A stretch of DNA of 62,725 nucleotides from Actinobacteria bacterium Ga0077560 (GTDB lineage: Bacteria > Actinomycetota > Thermoleophilia > Miltoncostaeales > Miltoncostaeaceae): positions 1 through 62,725 of the forward strand of contig LNFL01000122.1 of the NCBI GenBank assembly GCA_001464275.1. Reading direction: 5' to 3'. Within the stretch, counting starts at the first letter, position 1, and each line of letters opens with the position of its first letter. The translations under genes were made by a program, and so were the position numbers. The notes beneath the pieces are model-generated. The model searched no databases. It was not told the DNA's origin and saw nothing but the letters and a program-made list of their open reading frames with translations. Of the stretch, positions 26,969-36,100 are shown piece after piece.

Positions 26969-27628
26969 TCAGGCGACCGCCCCGGGCAGCCGCAGCGTCA
27001 CGCTGGCGCCGCCCCAGGGACCCACGCCCACCGCCAGCTCCCCGCCCGCGGCCGCCACCCGGCCGGCCGCGGCGCGCAGGCCCGCCGTGCGCTTGGCGTC
27101 GACCTCCACCACGCCGGCCGCCGCCGCATCGCCGCGCGAGTCGCCGCCGTCGCTGACCACCACCGTCAGGGCCTCCCCATCGGGCTGGAAGGCCAGCCGC
27201 AGGGCGCCGCCATTGGGCGTCCCGTGGGCCACGGCGTCGCGGACGATCCGGCCCAGCACGTCCACGAGCACACCCGCGGCTCCCGCGGTGACCCGCACCC
27301 CGTCGGGGGCGGTCACCTCGACCCCCACCGCGACGCCACGGCCGGCCGCGGCCCGGCCGGCATCGGCGCGCGCCGCCGCCGCGACGGCCTCCAGCGGCAC
27401 GTCCGCCGGGGGCTGCGGATTCCCGGTCAGCCCCGCCTCCATGTCGCCCAGCACGCCGGCCACGTCCATGCCCGAGGCCAGATCGGCCGCCAGTCCGGCG
27501 GCGCGGGCGGCCATCGCCGGATCGTCCGCATGGTGCAGCAGCCCCTCCAGCGACGCGGCCGCATCCGCGGCCCAGGCTCGCTCGTCGGCGCCGCCCGCGC
27601 CGCCGGCGAACGCCGCGGCCATCACCAC
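26969..27628 (-). CDS. histidine-kinase-like ATPase domain protein, degenerate
   Basis: A 219-residue Ala-rich protein whose last ~120 residues look like an HATPase_c fold (RIVRDAVAHGTPNGG in N-box position, VVVSDGGDSRG in G1 position, a Gly-rich end). The usual N-box asparagine is Asp, and no phospho-accepting His region is obvious, so it may bind but not phosphorylate. The annotated start is GTG 27628. Just upstream, ATG codons at 27698/27695 are out of frame by one base, and the intervening sequence (IRQEADQITAIARAQAHRL) is coherent coding sequence, so the true N-terminus may lie there with a one-base error. It is convergent with metF. Confidence 0.5.
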   Translation of the reverse strand: MVMAAAFAGGAGGADERAWAADAAASLEGLLHHADDPAMAARAAGLAADLASGMDVAGVLGDMEAGLTGNPQPPADVPLEAVAAAARADAGRAAAGRGVAVGVEVTAPDGVRVTAGAAGVLVDVLGRIVRDAVAHGTPNGGALRLAFQPDGEALTVVVSDGGDSRGDAAAAGVVEVDAKRTAGLRAAAGRVAAAGGELAVGVGPWGGASVTLRLPGAVA

Positions 27629-27738
27629 GACCAGGCGATGCGCCTGGGCCCGGGCGATGGCGGTGATCTGGTCGGCCTCCTGGCGGATGCGCCATCATCA
27701 CCCGCCCGGCGCGCGATCGCCATCGGCGGAGGAGCCCA

Positions 27739-28116
27739 ATGCCCGGCATCACCATCCAGCGGGTCATCGAGTGGTCGGACACCGACGCCTCCGGGCACGT
27801 CCACAACGGCATCGCCGGGCGGCTGCTGGAGGCCGCCGAGGCCGAGTTGCTGCGCGGGCTGGGCCTGGTGGACCTGCTGCCCGCGATGCCGCGCGTGCGC
27901 CTGGTGTTCGAGTTCCGGGAGCGCCTGTGGTTCGGCCAGCGCGTCGAGGTGGCGCTGCGGGTGGCCGAGCTGGGCCGCACGTCGCTGACCTGGAGGATGT
28001 CGGTGACCGGGCCGGACGGGGCCGAGGCGATCACCGGCGAGGCGGTCGTGGTGCACGCACCCGGACCGTCGGCCGAGCCGTGGCCGGACGCCGCCCGCAC
28101 CCTGCTCACCCCCTGA
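27739..28116 (+). CDS. acyl-CoA thioesterase, 4HBT hot-dog family
   Basis: A 125-residue hot-dog-fold thioesterase of the 4-hydroxybenzoyl-CoA thioesterase family, with the active-site segment EWSDTDASGHVHN and the following helix GRLLEAAEAELL. GGAGGA lies a few bases before ATG 27739. It probably hydrolyses an acyl-CoA in the cytosol. It is divergent from the ATPase-like gene with a very short spacer. Confidence 0.82.
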   Translation: MPGITIQRVIEWSDTDASGHVHNGIAGRLLEAAEAELLRGLGLVDLLPAMPRVRLVFEFRERLWFGQRVEVALRVAELGRTSLTWRMSVTGPDGAEAITGEAVVVHAPGPSAEPWPDAARTLLTP

Positions 28117-28272
28117 CGCGGCGCCGGGGTCCGGGTATGGATTTCCCGGCCGTCGTGCCGATGGCTGACCGACCGCCGCCCGCCGACCCATCCGTGCGTC
28201 CAGTTCGACGCCGGGGAGGCCCGGAGTAGCCTCGGCGGGTCCCGCATTCCGCATCGAGTTGGGAGCGTCGCC

Positions 28273-28962
28273 GTGGGCCTGTTCGACGAACTGCGAAAGG
28301 TGATGGACGCCATCACCCCGGTCACCATCGACGACCCGGTGGAGGCGACCGGCACGCTCATCGGCTGCTCGCGCGCACCGCACGCCGCGACCAGCGGCAA
28401 CTGCACGATGCGTGTCGTCGTCCAGGCCGAGGGGCTGGAGGCGTACAGCGTCGACCTGCACGAGATCGTCCGCACCGACCGCTGGCCCCAGCCCGGGCAG
28501 ACGCTGCCCCTGGTGATCTCCCGCGCCGACCCGCGGCGGGTGCGGGTGGACTGGGACCGCGTCCCGCGGGCCGCCGACATCGCCGCGCTCCAGGCGGACG
28601 CCATGGTGCAGGCCCTGAACGGCCAGGGAGGATCCCCGGACGCCGCCCTGGCGGGCCTCGCCGGGATGGCCGCCGGCGCCGACGTGCGGATCGTGGACCT
28701 GGGAAACGGGGATCCGGCCGAACGCGCTGACAAGATCCGCCGCGTGGAGCAGCTGCTTGGCCGGGACATCGATGGGGACGGCGCCGTGGGCGCGCCCCAG
28801 GCGCCGTCGGCGGCCCGGGCATCCACACCGGAGCCGGAGCCGACGCTGAGCCAGGGCATGGTGGACCAGCTCGCGCGGCTCGCCGATCTCCACCGCGCCG
28901 GCGCCCTCAGCGCCGATGAGTACACGGCGGCCAAGCGCCGCGTCATCGACGGGAGCGACTGA
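28273..28962 (+). CDS. SHOCT-domain protein
   Basis: A 229-residue soluble protein. Residues ~1-150 form an uncharacterised beta-rich domain with a repeated theme of short acidic strands. The C-terminal 30 residues are a SHOCT motif (LARLADLHRAGALSADEYTAAKRRV), a short helical hairpin found at the ends of many proteins. A TAGCCT -10-like hexamer lies about 45 bases before GTG 28273. It is followed closely by uppP and may be co-transcribed with it. Confidence 0.78.
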   Translation: MGLFDELRKVMDAITPVTIDDPVEATGTLIGCSRAPHAATSGNCTMRVVVQAEGLEAYSVDLHEIVRTDRWPQPGQTLPLVISRADPRRVRVDWDRVPRAADIAALQADAMVQALNGQGGSPDAALAGLAGMAAGADVRIVDLGNGDPAERADKIRRVEQLLGRDIDGDGAVGAPQAPSAARASTPEPEPTLSQGMVDQLARLADLHRAGALSADEYTAAKRRVIDGSD

Positions 28963-29015
28963 TCCTCACCCAGCTGCGCCGCCCCCAGGTCGCCATCCCG
29001 GCGGCGCTGGTCCTC

Positions 29016-29888
29016 ATGGGCATCATCGTCCTGCTGGCCGCCATGGAGGCCGGCAACACCCAGCTCTCGATCCCCGAGGCCATCCTGCTCGGCATCGTCG
29101 AGGGGCTCACCGAGTACCTGCCGGTCTCGTCGACCGGTCACCTCACCGTCACCCAGCAGCTGCTGGGGCTCACCGACACGGAGGCGGCGAAGGAGGCCGC
29201 CGACGCCTACGCCATCGCGATCCAGTCGGGCGCCATCGTCGCCGTGCTGGGCCTGTACCGCAGGCGGATCGCCACGTCGCTGCTGGCGATCGCCGGGAAG
29301 GGCCCCGACCCGGTCGCGGGGAAGCGCCTCCTGGTCGCCATCGTCGCCGGGTTCCTGCCCGCCGCGGTCGCCGGCTTCCTGCTCGGTGACCTCATCAAGG
29401 AGCACCTGTTCGGGCTGTGGCCGGTCATCGGCGCATGGTTCATCGGGGGCATCGTGATCCTGCTCTGGCCCCCGGCGGCGAACCGCGCCGGCCGTGCCCT
29501 GGAGGCCATCACCTGGCGCGACGGGCTCCTCATCGGGGTCGTGCAGATGATCGCGCTGTGGCCGGGGGTGAGCCGCAGCCTGGTCGTCATCCTCGCCTGC
29601 CTGGCGGTGGGCCTCAGCATCGCGGCGTCGGTGGAGTTCGCGTTCCTGCTCGGGCTGGTGACCCTCGGTGCCGCCACCCTCTACGAGACGCTCGACAAGG
29701 GCACCGTGATCGTCGACCAGTTCGGCGTGTCCGCCCCGCTGGTGGGCTTCCTCGCCGCCTTCCTGTCGGCCGCCGCGGCGGTGGTGTGGATGGTGGACTA
29801 CGTGCAGCGGCGAGGGCTGGCCATCTTCGGCTGGTACCGGATCGCCATCGCCATCGTGGTCGCCGTGCTGGCCCTCACCGTCCTGTAG
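29016..29888 (+). CDS. uppP: undecaprenyl-diphosphatase
   Basis: A 290-residue polytopic membrane phosphatase (BacA/UppP) recycling the undecaprenyl carrier for cell-wall synthesis and conferring bacitracin tolerance. Signatures are EGLTEYLPVSSTGHL and WPGVSRS, with about eight transmembrane helices. ATG 29016 is the first start codon in frame after the preceding SHOCT gene stop. Confidence 0.95.
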   Translation: MGIIVLLAAMEAGNTQLSIPEAILLGIVEGLTEYLPVSSTGHLTVTQQLLGLTDTEAAKEAADAYAIAIQSGAIVAVLGLYRRRIATSLLAIAGKGPDPVAGKRLLVAIVAGFLPAAVAGFLLGDLIKEHLFGLWPVIGAWFIGGIVILLWPPAANRAGRALEAITWRDGLLIGVVQMIALWPGVSRSLVVILACLAVGLSIAASVEFAFLLGLVTLGAATLYETLDKGTVIVDQFGVSAPLVGFLAAFLSAAAAVVWMVDYVQRRGLAIFGWYRIAIAIVVAVLALTVL

Positions 29889-29969
29889 GACGGTGAGGGT
29901 GCGTCGTCACCACGATCTGCGAGGCTTCCGTCGCCCCGCGCGGGGCGATGGATCGACGACGAGGACGAG

Positions 29970-30161
29970 ATGGCGGACGAGACGACACGACTGCGGTACC
30001 GGGTGCTCACCGGACCCGACGACCGGAGCTTCTGCGAGCGCGTGAGCGCGGCGCTCGACGACGGTTACGTGCTGCACGAGGGCCCGTCCCTCACCTTCGA
30101 CGGCTCGCGGGTGATCGTGGCCCAGGCGGTCGTGCTGCCCGAGGCGGACGCGCCGCGATGA
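29970..30161 (+). CDS. DUF1737 domain protein
   Basis: A 63-residue protein matching the DUF1737 pattern (YRVLTGPDDRSFCERVSAAL, then DGYVLHEG and AQAVV). Its stop overlaps the metZ start as ATGA (30158-30161), so the two are coupled. Function unknown. Confidence 0.8.
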   Translation: MADETTRLRYRVLTGPDDRSFCERVSAALDDGYVLHEGPSLTFDGSRVIVAQAVVLPEADAPR

Positions 30162-31369
30162 GCGGCGCGGACGAGACGCGGGGGGACTGGCGGCCGGATA
30201 CCCTCGCCGTCCGCGGGGGCACCGAGCGCACCGGCTTCGACGAGACCTCCGAGGCGCTGTTCCTGACCCAGGGGTACGTCTACGCGTCCGCCGCGCAGGC
30301 CGAGGCGTCCTTCGCCGGCGAGGTCGACCACTACGTCTACAGCCGGTACGGGAACCCCACGGTCCGGGCGTTCGAGGAGCGCCTGCGGCTGATGGAGGGC
30401 GCCGACGACTGCTTCGCCACGGCCAGCGGGATGGCCGCCGTGTTCAACAGCCTCTCGGCGAGCCTGGAGGCCGGCGACCGCGTGGTGGCCTCACGGGCCC
30501 TGTTCGGGTCCTGCTTCATCATCCTGAACGACCTGCTGCCCCGCTGGGGCATCACCACCGAGTTCGTGGACGGCCACGACCTGGAGCAGTGGCGGGCGGC
30601 GCTGGCACGCCCCGCCAAGGCGGTGTTCTTCGAGTCGCCCTCCAACCCCATGCAGGACCTCATCGACATCGAGGCGGTGTGCGCACTGGCGCACGAGGCC
30701 GGCGCCAGGGTGATCATCGACAACGTGTTCGCCACCCCGCTGCTGCAGAAGCCGCTCACCCTGGGCGCCGACGTGGTCGTGTACTCGGCCACCAAGCACA
30801 TCGACGGGCAGGGCCGCGTGCTGGGCGGGGCGATCCTCGGCAAGCGCGGGTTCATCCGCGGCGAGGTGGAGCCGCTCATGCGCCACACCGGGCCGTCGAT
30901 GAGCCCCTTCAACGCCTGGGTGCTCCTGAAGAGCCTCGAGACGCTGCGGCTGCGCGTGGACCGCCAGTGCGCGAACGCCCTGCGCATCGCCTCCTGGCTG
31001 GAGGCCCAGCCCGGCGTGCGCGCCGTGCGGTACCCGTACCTGCCGAGCCACCCTCAGCACGAACTGGCCCTGCGGCAGATGACCGCGGGCGGCACCGTGG
31101 TGACCTTCACGCTGGAGGCCCCCGACGAGCGCGCCAAGGCCGCCGCGTTCGCGGTGCTCGACGCCCTGCGCATCGTGGACATCTCGAACAACCTGGGCGA
31201 CGCCAAGTCGCTGGTCACCCACCCGGCCACCACCACGCACCGGCGGCTGTCGCCGGACGCGCGCGCCGCGGCGGGCATCACGAACGGGGTCATCCGCCTG
31301 TCGGTGGGCCTCGAGGACCCCGACGACCTCATCGAGGACCTCGCCGCCGCGCTCAGCGCCGCCGCCTGA
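30158..31369 (+). CDS. metZ: O-succinylhomoserine sulfhydrylase / Cys-Met PLP enzyme
   Basis: A 403-residue gamma-family PLP enzyme. It has the PLP lysine block VVYSATKHIDGQGRVLGG, the Tyr of YSRYGNPTV, and DAKSLVTHPATTTH near the C-terminus. The length and the HIDGQGR form of the lysine motif favour MetZ, which makes homocysteine from O-succinylhomoserine and sulfide, over MetB or MetC. ATG 30158 is fixed by overlap with the DUF1737 gene. Confidence 0.9.
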   Translation: MSGADETRGDWRPDTLAVRGGTERTGFDETSEALFLTQGYVYASAAQAEASFAGEVDHYVYSRYGNPTVRAFEERLRLMEGADDCFATASGMAAVFNSLSASLEAGDRVVASRALFGSCFIILNDLLPRWGITTEFVDGHDLEQWRAALARPAKAVFFESPSNPMQDLIDIEAVCALAHEAGARVIIDNVFATPLLQKPLTLGADVVVYSATKHIDGQGRVLGGAILGKRGFIRGEVEPLMRHTGPSMSPFNAWVLLKSLETLRLRVDRQCANALRIASWLEAQPGVRAVRYPYLPSHPQHELALRQMTAGGTVVTFTLEAPDERAKAAAFAVLDALRIVDISNNLGDAKSLVTHPATTTHRRLSPDARAAAGITNGVIRLSVGLEDPDDLIEDLAAALSAAA

Positions 31370-31385
31370 CCCCGCGCCCCGGGGG

Positions 31386-31391
31386 TAGGGT
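31386..31391 (+). promoter_or_regulatory. -10 element of a leaderless mRNA
   Basis: TAGGGT ends 6 bases before GTG 31398, so transcription would begin at or next to the start codon. No ribosome-binding site is present. Confidence 0.55.
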
Positions 31392-31397
31392 GACGCG

Positions 31398-32333
31398 GTG
31401 CGTCCCCTCCCTCGACGGCTCGCCACCCTCGCCGCCGTGACCGCCCTCGCCGGGATCGGCGCGGGCGCCGCGATGGTCGGCGACGGCGGCCCGGCCACCA
31501 CGACCGGCACGGTCACCGCCCCCGCCCGGCCGGCGCCCGCGGGCCCGGAGCTGCCCCGCGGCGGGCGCAGCATCCTCCCGGAGTTCCGGGTGGTGGCGCA
31601 CTACGGGGCGCCGCAGGCCGAGGGCCTCGGCATCCTCGGCATCGGCACCCCCGCGCAGGCCGGCCGGCGGCTGCGGGCCGAGGCCCAACGGTACGCCGGC
31701 GCACGCCGCCGCCCGGTGCTGCCGGCCATGGAGCTCATCACGGTCATCGTGACCGCCGCTCCCGGGGCCGACGGCCGGTACCGCTTTCGCCAGGAGACGG
31801 AGGTGATCCGCCGGTACCTGCGCGCCGCCCGCGCCGCCAAGGCGATCCTCATCCTCGACATCCAGCCGGGGCGGTCCGACTTCGTCACCGAGGCGCGCGC
31901 GCTCGCGCAGTTCCTGGTGGAACCGGACGTGGGCCTGGCGCTGGACCCCGAATGGCGGATGCGCCCCGGCGAGGTCCCCGGGCAGGTGATCGGCCAGGTG
32001 GACGCCACCGAGATCAACGCGGTGGGGGAATGGCTGTCCCGCCTGGTGGCCGCGCGGAACCTGCCCGACAAGCTCCTGCTGGTCCACCAGTTCGAGGACG
32101 GGATGATCGAACGGCGCTCGCGCCTGCGCGCCCACCGCGGGGTCGACCTGGTGCTGAACGCCGACGGCTTCGGGACCGCGTCCGCCAAGGCCGGCACCTA
32201 CCGGCGCGTCACGCGCGACCGCGGGGGGTTCGGCACGGGGTTCAAGCTGTTCTACGTGGAGGACTCCGGGCTCATGTCGCCGCGCGAGGTCATGCGTCTG
32301 CGGCCGCGGCCGGACGTCGTGATCTACGAGTAG
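31398..32333 (+). CDS. exported hypothetical protein
   Basis: A 311-residue protein with an N-terminal basic-hydrophobic signal (RRLATLAAVTALAGIGAGAA), a Pro/Ala/Thr linker and a folded domain of about 250 residues. The domain alternates strands and helices (FRVVAHYGAP, AKAILILDIQPG, VGLALDPEW, KLLLVHQFED, VDLVLNADGFG), a rhythm suggesting a TIM-barrel-like hydrolase. I do not recognise the family. The GTG start is supported by the adjacent -10. Confidence 0.72.
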   Translation: MRPLPRRLATLAAVTALAGIGAGAAMVGDGGPATTTGTVTAPARPAPAGPELPRGGRSILPEFRVVAHYGAPQAEGLGILGIGTPAQAGRRLRAEAQRYAGARRRPVLPAMELITVIVTAAPGADGRYRFRQETEVIRRYLRAARAAKAILILDIQPGRSDFVTEARALAQFLVEPDVGLALDPEWRMRPGEVPGQVIGQVDATEINAVGEWLSRLVAARNLPDKLLLVHQFEDGMIERRSRLRAHRGVDLVLNADGFGTASAKAGTYRRVTRDRGGFGTGFKLFYVEDSGLMSPREVMRLRPRPDVVIYE

Positions 32334-32381
32334 GGCCCCCGGCGGTTCAACTCCGCGGCCCGATGCGTCGATCCATCGGGA

Positions 32382-33116
32382 ATGCCGGAGCTTCTGGACC
32401 GCATCATCGGCGACCCGTTCCGCCACCTGCCGTTCCCCGACTCCCCCGTCGGCGTGGAGGGGCTGTCCGGCGGCGGGCCCGTCACCACGCACGCCACGCG
32501 GGCCGACGCCGGCCGGGTGCGGCTGGAGCCGCCCCGGGTGGGCGGCGTGGCCGTGGCGGTGCGGGTGGGCCGCAAGGTGCGGCTCCAGTACCGGCGCAAC
32601 ATGGTGCCGTGCACGGCCACCGGGGTCGTCACGACGGGACCGGACGACGGGCTGTGGATCGAGGTCCACTCGGTGGAGCGGCTGCAGCGCCGGGCCGCGG
32701 TGCGCGTGCCCCTGCAGATGGACGTGGAGGTCTCCCTCCCGGCACCGTACGGCGAGGACCCCGAGGTGATCCTGGCGGTCACCGAGAACCTCTCCGCGGG
32801 GGGTGCTCTGCTGCGCACCACCGAGGAGCTCGAACGCGGCTGGAGCCTGCGCCTGCGCTTCGTGCTGCCCGGCGACGCCGAGGAGTTCACGATGCGCGCG
32901 CGGGTGGTCCACACCTCCGCCGACGAGCGCCGCACCCAGCGGCGGTACCGCGCGGGCGTGGAGTTCCTGGGCCTGGAGCACGAGGACCGCGAGTACCTGG
33001 TGCGGTACACGCTGGGACGCGACCGCGAGCTGCGCCGGCGCGCCGTGGGGCTCGACCCGCTCCCCCACCCGCTGCCCCCGCCCGTCCCGGAGACGTGGCG
33101 AAACCCCCATCCCTGA
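32382..33116 (+). CDS. PilZ-domain c-di-GMP-binding protein
   Basis: A 244-residue protein. The N-terminal half (residues ~40-105) is a YcgR-like beta domain, and the C-terminal half is a PilZ domain carrying the RRAAVRVPL (RxxxR) and ENLSAGGALL (N/DxSxxG) motifs that bind c-di-GMP. It probably relays c-di-GMP made by the GGDEF enzyme at 22907 or others to a motility or envelope target. Confidence 0.87.
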   Translation: MPELLDRIIGDPFRHLPFPDSPVGVEGLSGGGPVTTHATRADAGRVRLEPPRVGGVAVAVRVGRKVRLQYRRNMVPCTATGVVTTGPDDGLWIEVHSVERLQRRAAVRVPLQMDVEVSLPAPYGEDPEVILAVTENLSAGGALLRTTEELERGWSLRLRFVLPGDAEEFTMRARVVHTSADERRTQRRYRAGVEFLGLEHEDREYLVRYTLGRDRELRRRAVGLDPLPHPLPPPVPETWRNPHP

Positions 33117-33154
33117 TCGGTACGCACCACGATGAGGTGACGTCCCGCCGGCCC

Positions 33155-33160
33155 TAGTGT
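33155..33160 (+). promoter_or_regulatory. -10 element of a leaderless mRNA
   Basis: TAGTGT ends 7 bases before ATG 33168 of the PPDK-like gene; no ribosome-binding site lies between. Confidence 0.55.
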
Positions 33161-33167
33161 CGGCGGC

Positions 33168-36100
33168 ATGGGGGCTGGGGCTGGCGAGGCCGCGCACGCC
33201 GGACTGACGGCGGCGCCGATCACGGACGCGTTGCAGGCGAACCTCGCCAGCACCGCGGTGGAGGCCGTGGTCCCGGAGTGGCAGAAGGTGCTGCTGCAGA
33301 TCACCGAGCCGTGGTTCGGGGTGCACCAGGCCACCGAGGAGCTGCTGCGCGAGATCAACCACCCGTTCCCGGGGTGGCCGCAGACCCTGGCCGACCTGCA
33401 CCGTCGCGCCACCGGTGACATCCACCGCTACCTGGCCCACTCCCTCGGGCGCGAGGGCATGGACGTGCTCTTCGGGTTCTACGCGAAGGTCGCGCGCGAG
33501 TCCTCACCCGACGCCACGCGTGCGGAGGCCGTGCGGCTGTGGCTGCGGTACCTCAGCACCGCGGCCGGGGCCGCCGACCCCGGGTCGCCCCACTGGGCGT
33601 CGATCGTGGACGGCCTCGACGACCTGGACGCGCTCCTGCGCGACGAGCCCGCCCGGGGCATCGCGGTGTCGGCCCAGCTCAAGCGCCTGCTCACCGAGCT
33701 GGACGCCAGGGGGCCGGGGGCACGCACCGCCACCAACCGCGCCACGCGGATCGTCGCCCACGCGCTCAGCGAGACCTACCGTGCCTGGGTGGCCCAGGCC
33801 GACCCGGCGGACTGGTACCGGGCGATCGCCGGCGAGGGGGCGCCCCCGGATCCGGTGGCCCGGATCGGCCGGGCGCGGCTCGCGGACGCCGCCCGGCGGC
33901 TCGACCAGGCGGCCGACCTGGGTCCCGTCCCCGTCGCGACGCTCATCGCGATGCCGGACAACACCGAGATCGTGCACGGGTACCTCGACGCCGCGGACGC
34001 GGTCGACGACGGCTCCCCCGCGGGCCGCTCGCGCAAGCTGTCGTGGCTGCTGCGCATGGTGGGACACGAGGGCCTGGCGCCGGTCCACGAGCTCGCGCTG
34101 CGCCAGGTGGGACGCACCAGCTCGGAGCTGCTCGCCGAGCTCGACGACGGCGCCCGCGAGGCGCTGGTGCGCGAGGTGTTCGGCCTGCTGCGCGACGCCG
34201 GGTTCCACTTCACGCAGACCGTCCAGGGGCTGGTGGGCCAGCTGGGACGGCAGATCCTGGGGATCGGCGACCCCGCCCTGGCCGCGGTGATGATCGACGA
34301 GTTCCTGCGCCTGGACTTCGACCATCCGGACTTCACGGGCTTCACGTCCGAGTGGGGCGTGAAGGTCAACCCCGCGCACCTGCGCCAGATCCGCACGTAC
34401 CTGAGCGTGATCGAGGCGGACCCCGCGATGGCCCGGCCGCTCATCGCCGGCCTGGTGGTGCACCTGCGCCTGGGCGGGGTGTTCATCGCCGACACCGACC
34501 TGTTCCAGCGGGACGTCTCCTCGCTGCTGGCCCGCCCCATCGGACCCGTGTTCCTGGAGGTCAAGCACCTGCTGCGGCTGGTGCCCGTCTACTTCAACGA
34601 GATCGGCGCGGAGGGCGAGCTGCGGCGGGCGTCGACCCGCATGGACGAGATGGAGGGGCGCCGCGACGTGCTGTGCCACTTCCTGCGCAAGCAGAGCCAC
34701 GTCGAGTGCAACCCGCGGCTCATCGAGTTCGCGGAGGAGATCGGCCGGTACTGGGTCACCGGTGACCCGGAGCCGCTGCGGCCGTTCGTGCCCGACAGCC
34801 TGCTGGAGGAGCTGCCCGGCGGCGACACCCCGCGCGAGGAGCTGGGTCGCGCGATCGCCGGGCTGGCCGATCGCGCGGGCGGCTTCGCCGCGCTGTTCGG
34901 CCCGGACCTGCCCGACTTCGGCGGGCCGGTGGAGGGCGTGGGCGAGCACGCGCGGGAGAAGGCCGAGCTGCTGGTGCGGGTCCGCAACGAGATCGCCCGC
35001 AAGTACCGGCTGGGCCACGCCGACCTGGTGGACCGCCTCACCCGGTTCCGTCGCATCGACCCCCACCTGGTGGCTGCGCTCGGCGGGGCGCTCGCCGAGG
35101 GGGACGACGAGACCGCCCTGGAGCTGGTGATCGCCGTGCTGGAGGAGCTGCTGCGGGTGGTCCTGACCCCGGGGGAGGTCGTCGCCCACGAGGACATCTA
35201 CCGCAAGCGCCACATCGCCGCCGGCATCCCGAGCATGTACGGCTCCTACCGCGAGGACCGGTTCGAGGCCATGGGTCTCACGTTCCGCGCCGAGTCGCTT
35301 GCCTCCGCGCTGTTCCAACGGGTGATCGACCGGGCCGGGGAGATCGGCACCGACCACGAGGCGCTGGCGCAGGTCACGAGGTGGCTGCGCCTGTTCCAGC
35401 GCGGCCTGCGCATCGACGGCTTCCGGGCCCGCGGGCTCGACCACGGCATCTCGATGCTGGAGGAGGCCCTCGACCGGGGCGACGTGGGTCCCGCGCAGTA
35501 CCTCAACATCTTCCAGGTGCTCTCGCGGCGGATCGAGGACATGATCCGCGCCCGCATCATCGAGGCCTACGAGGACCCGGTGCGGCGCATCGTGGGCCGC
35601 ATGATCGAGCGCGGCGTCATCACCGCGCCGGAGGGATCGACCGCGTCCACCGCGGTGCTCATCGAATCCGAGAGCGTGCTGCGGGAGCTGATCGCCGGCA
35701 GCTTCGGCCTGCAGGCGCTCGACGGCCTGGTGGGACGGATGCTCGGCGCGCTCGGGGTCCGCGCGCGCCGCGAGACCGCCCCGCCGCCGGCCCAGGCCGC
35801 GGACCCCGCCCAGCACATGGTGGCCATCCACGGTCCCGACAGCCGGCGCGGCGTGCTGTCGCTGGGCAACAAGGGCTACATGCTGCGCACGCTTGCCCGG
35901 CTCGGGTTCCGCGTGCCCGAGGGATTCATCCTCACCACCGAGCTGTTCGGGTGGGTGCGGTCGGCGCGCCCCGGGGACGCCCGCCGCGAGCTGCTCGACG
36001 CCGAGGTGCTGCGCCAGCTCGATCTGCTGGAGCGGGCCAGCGGCCTGCGGCTCGGCGATCCCCACCGCCCGTTGTTGCTGTCGGTGCGCAGCGGCGCGCC

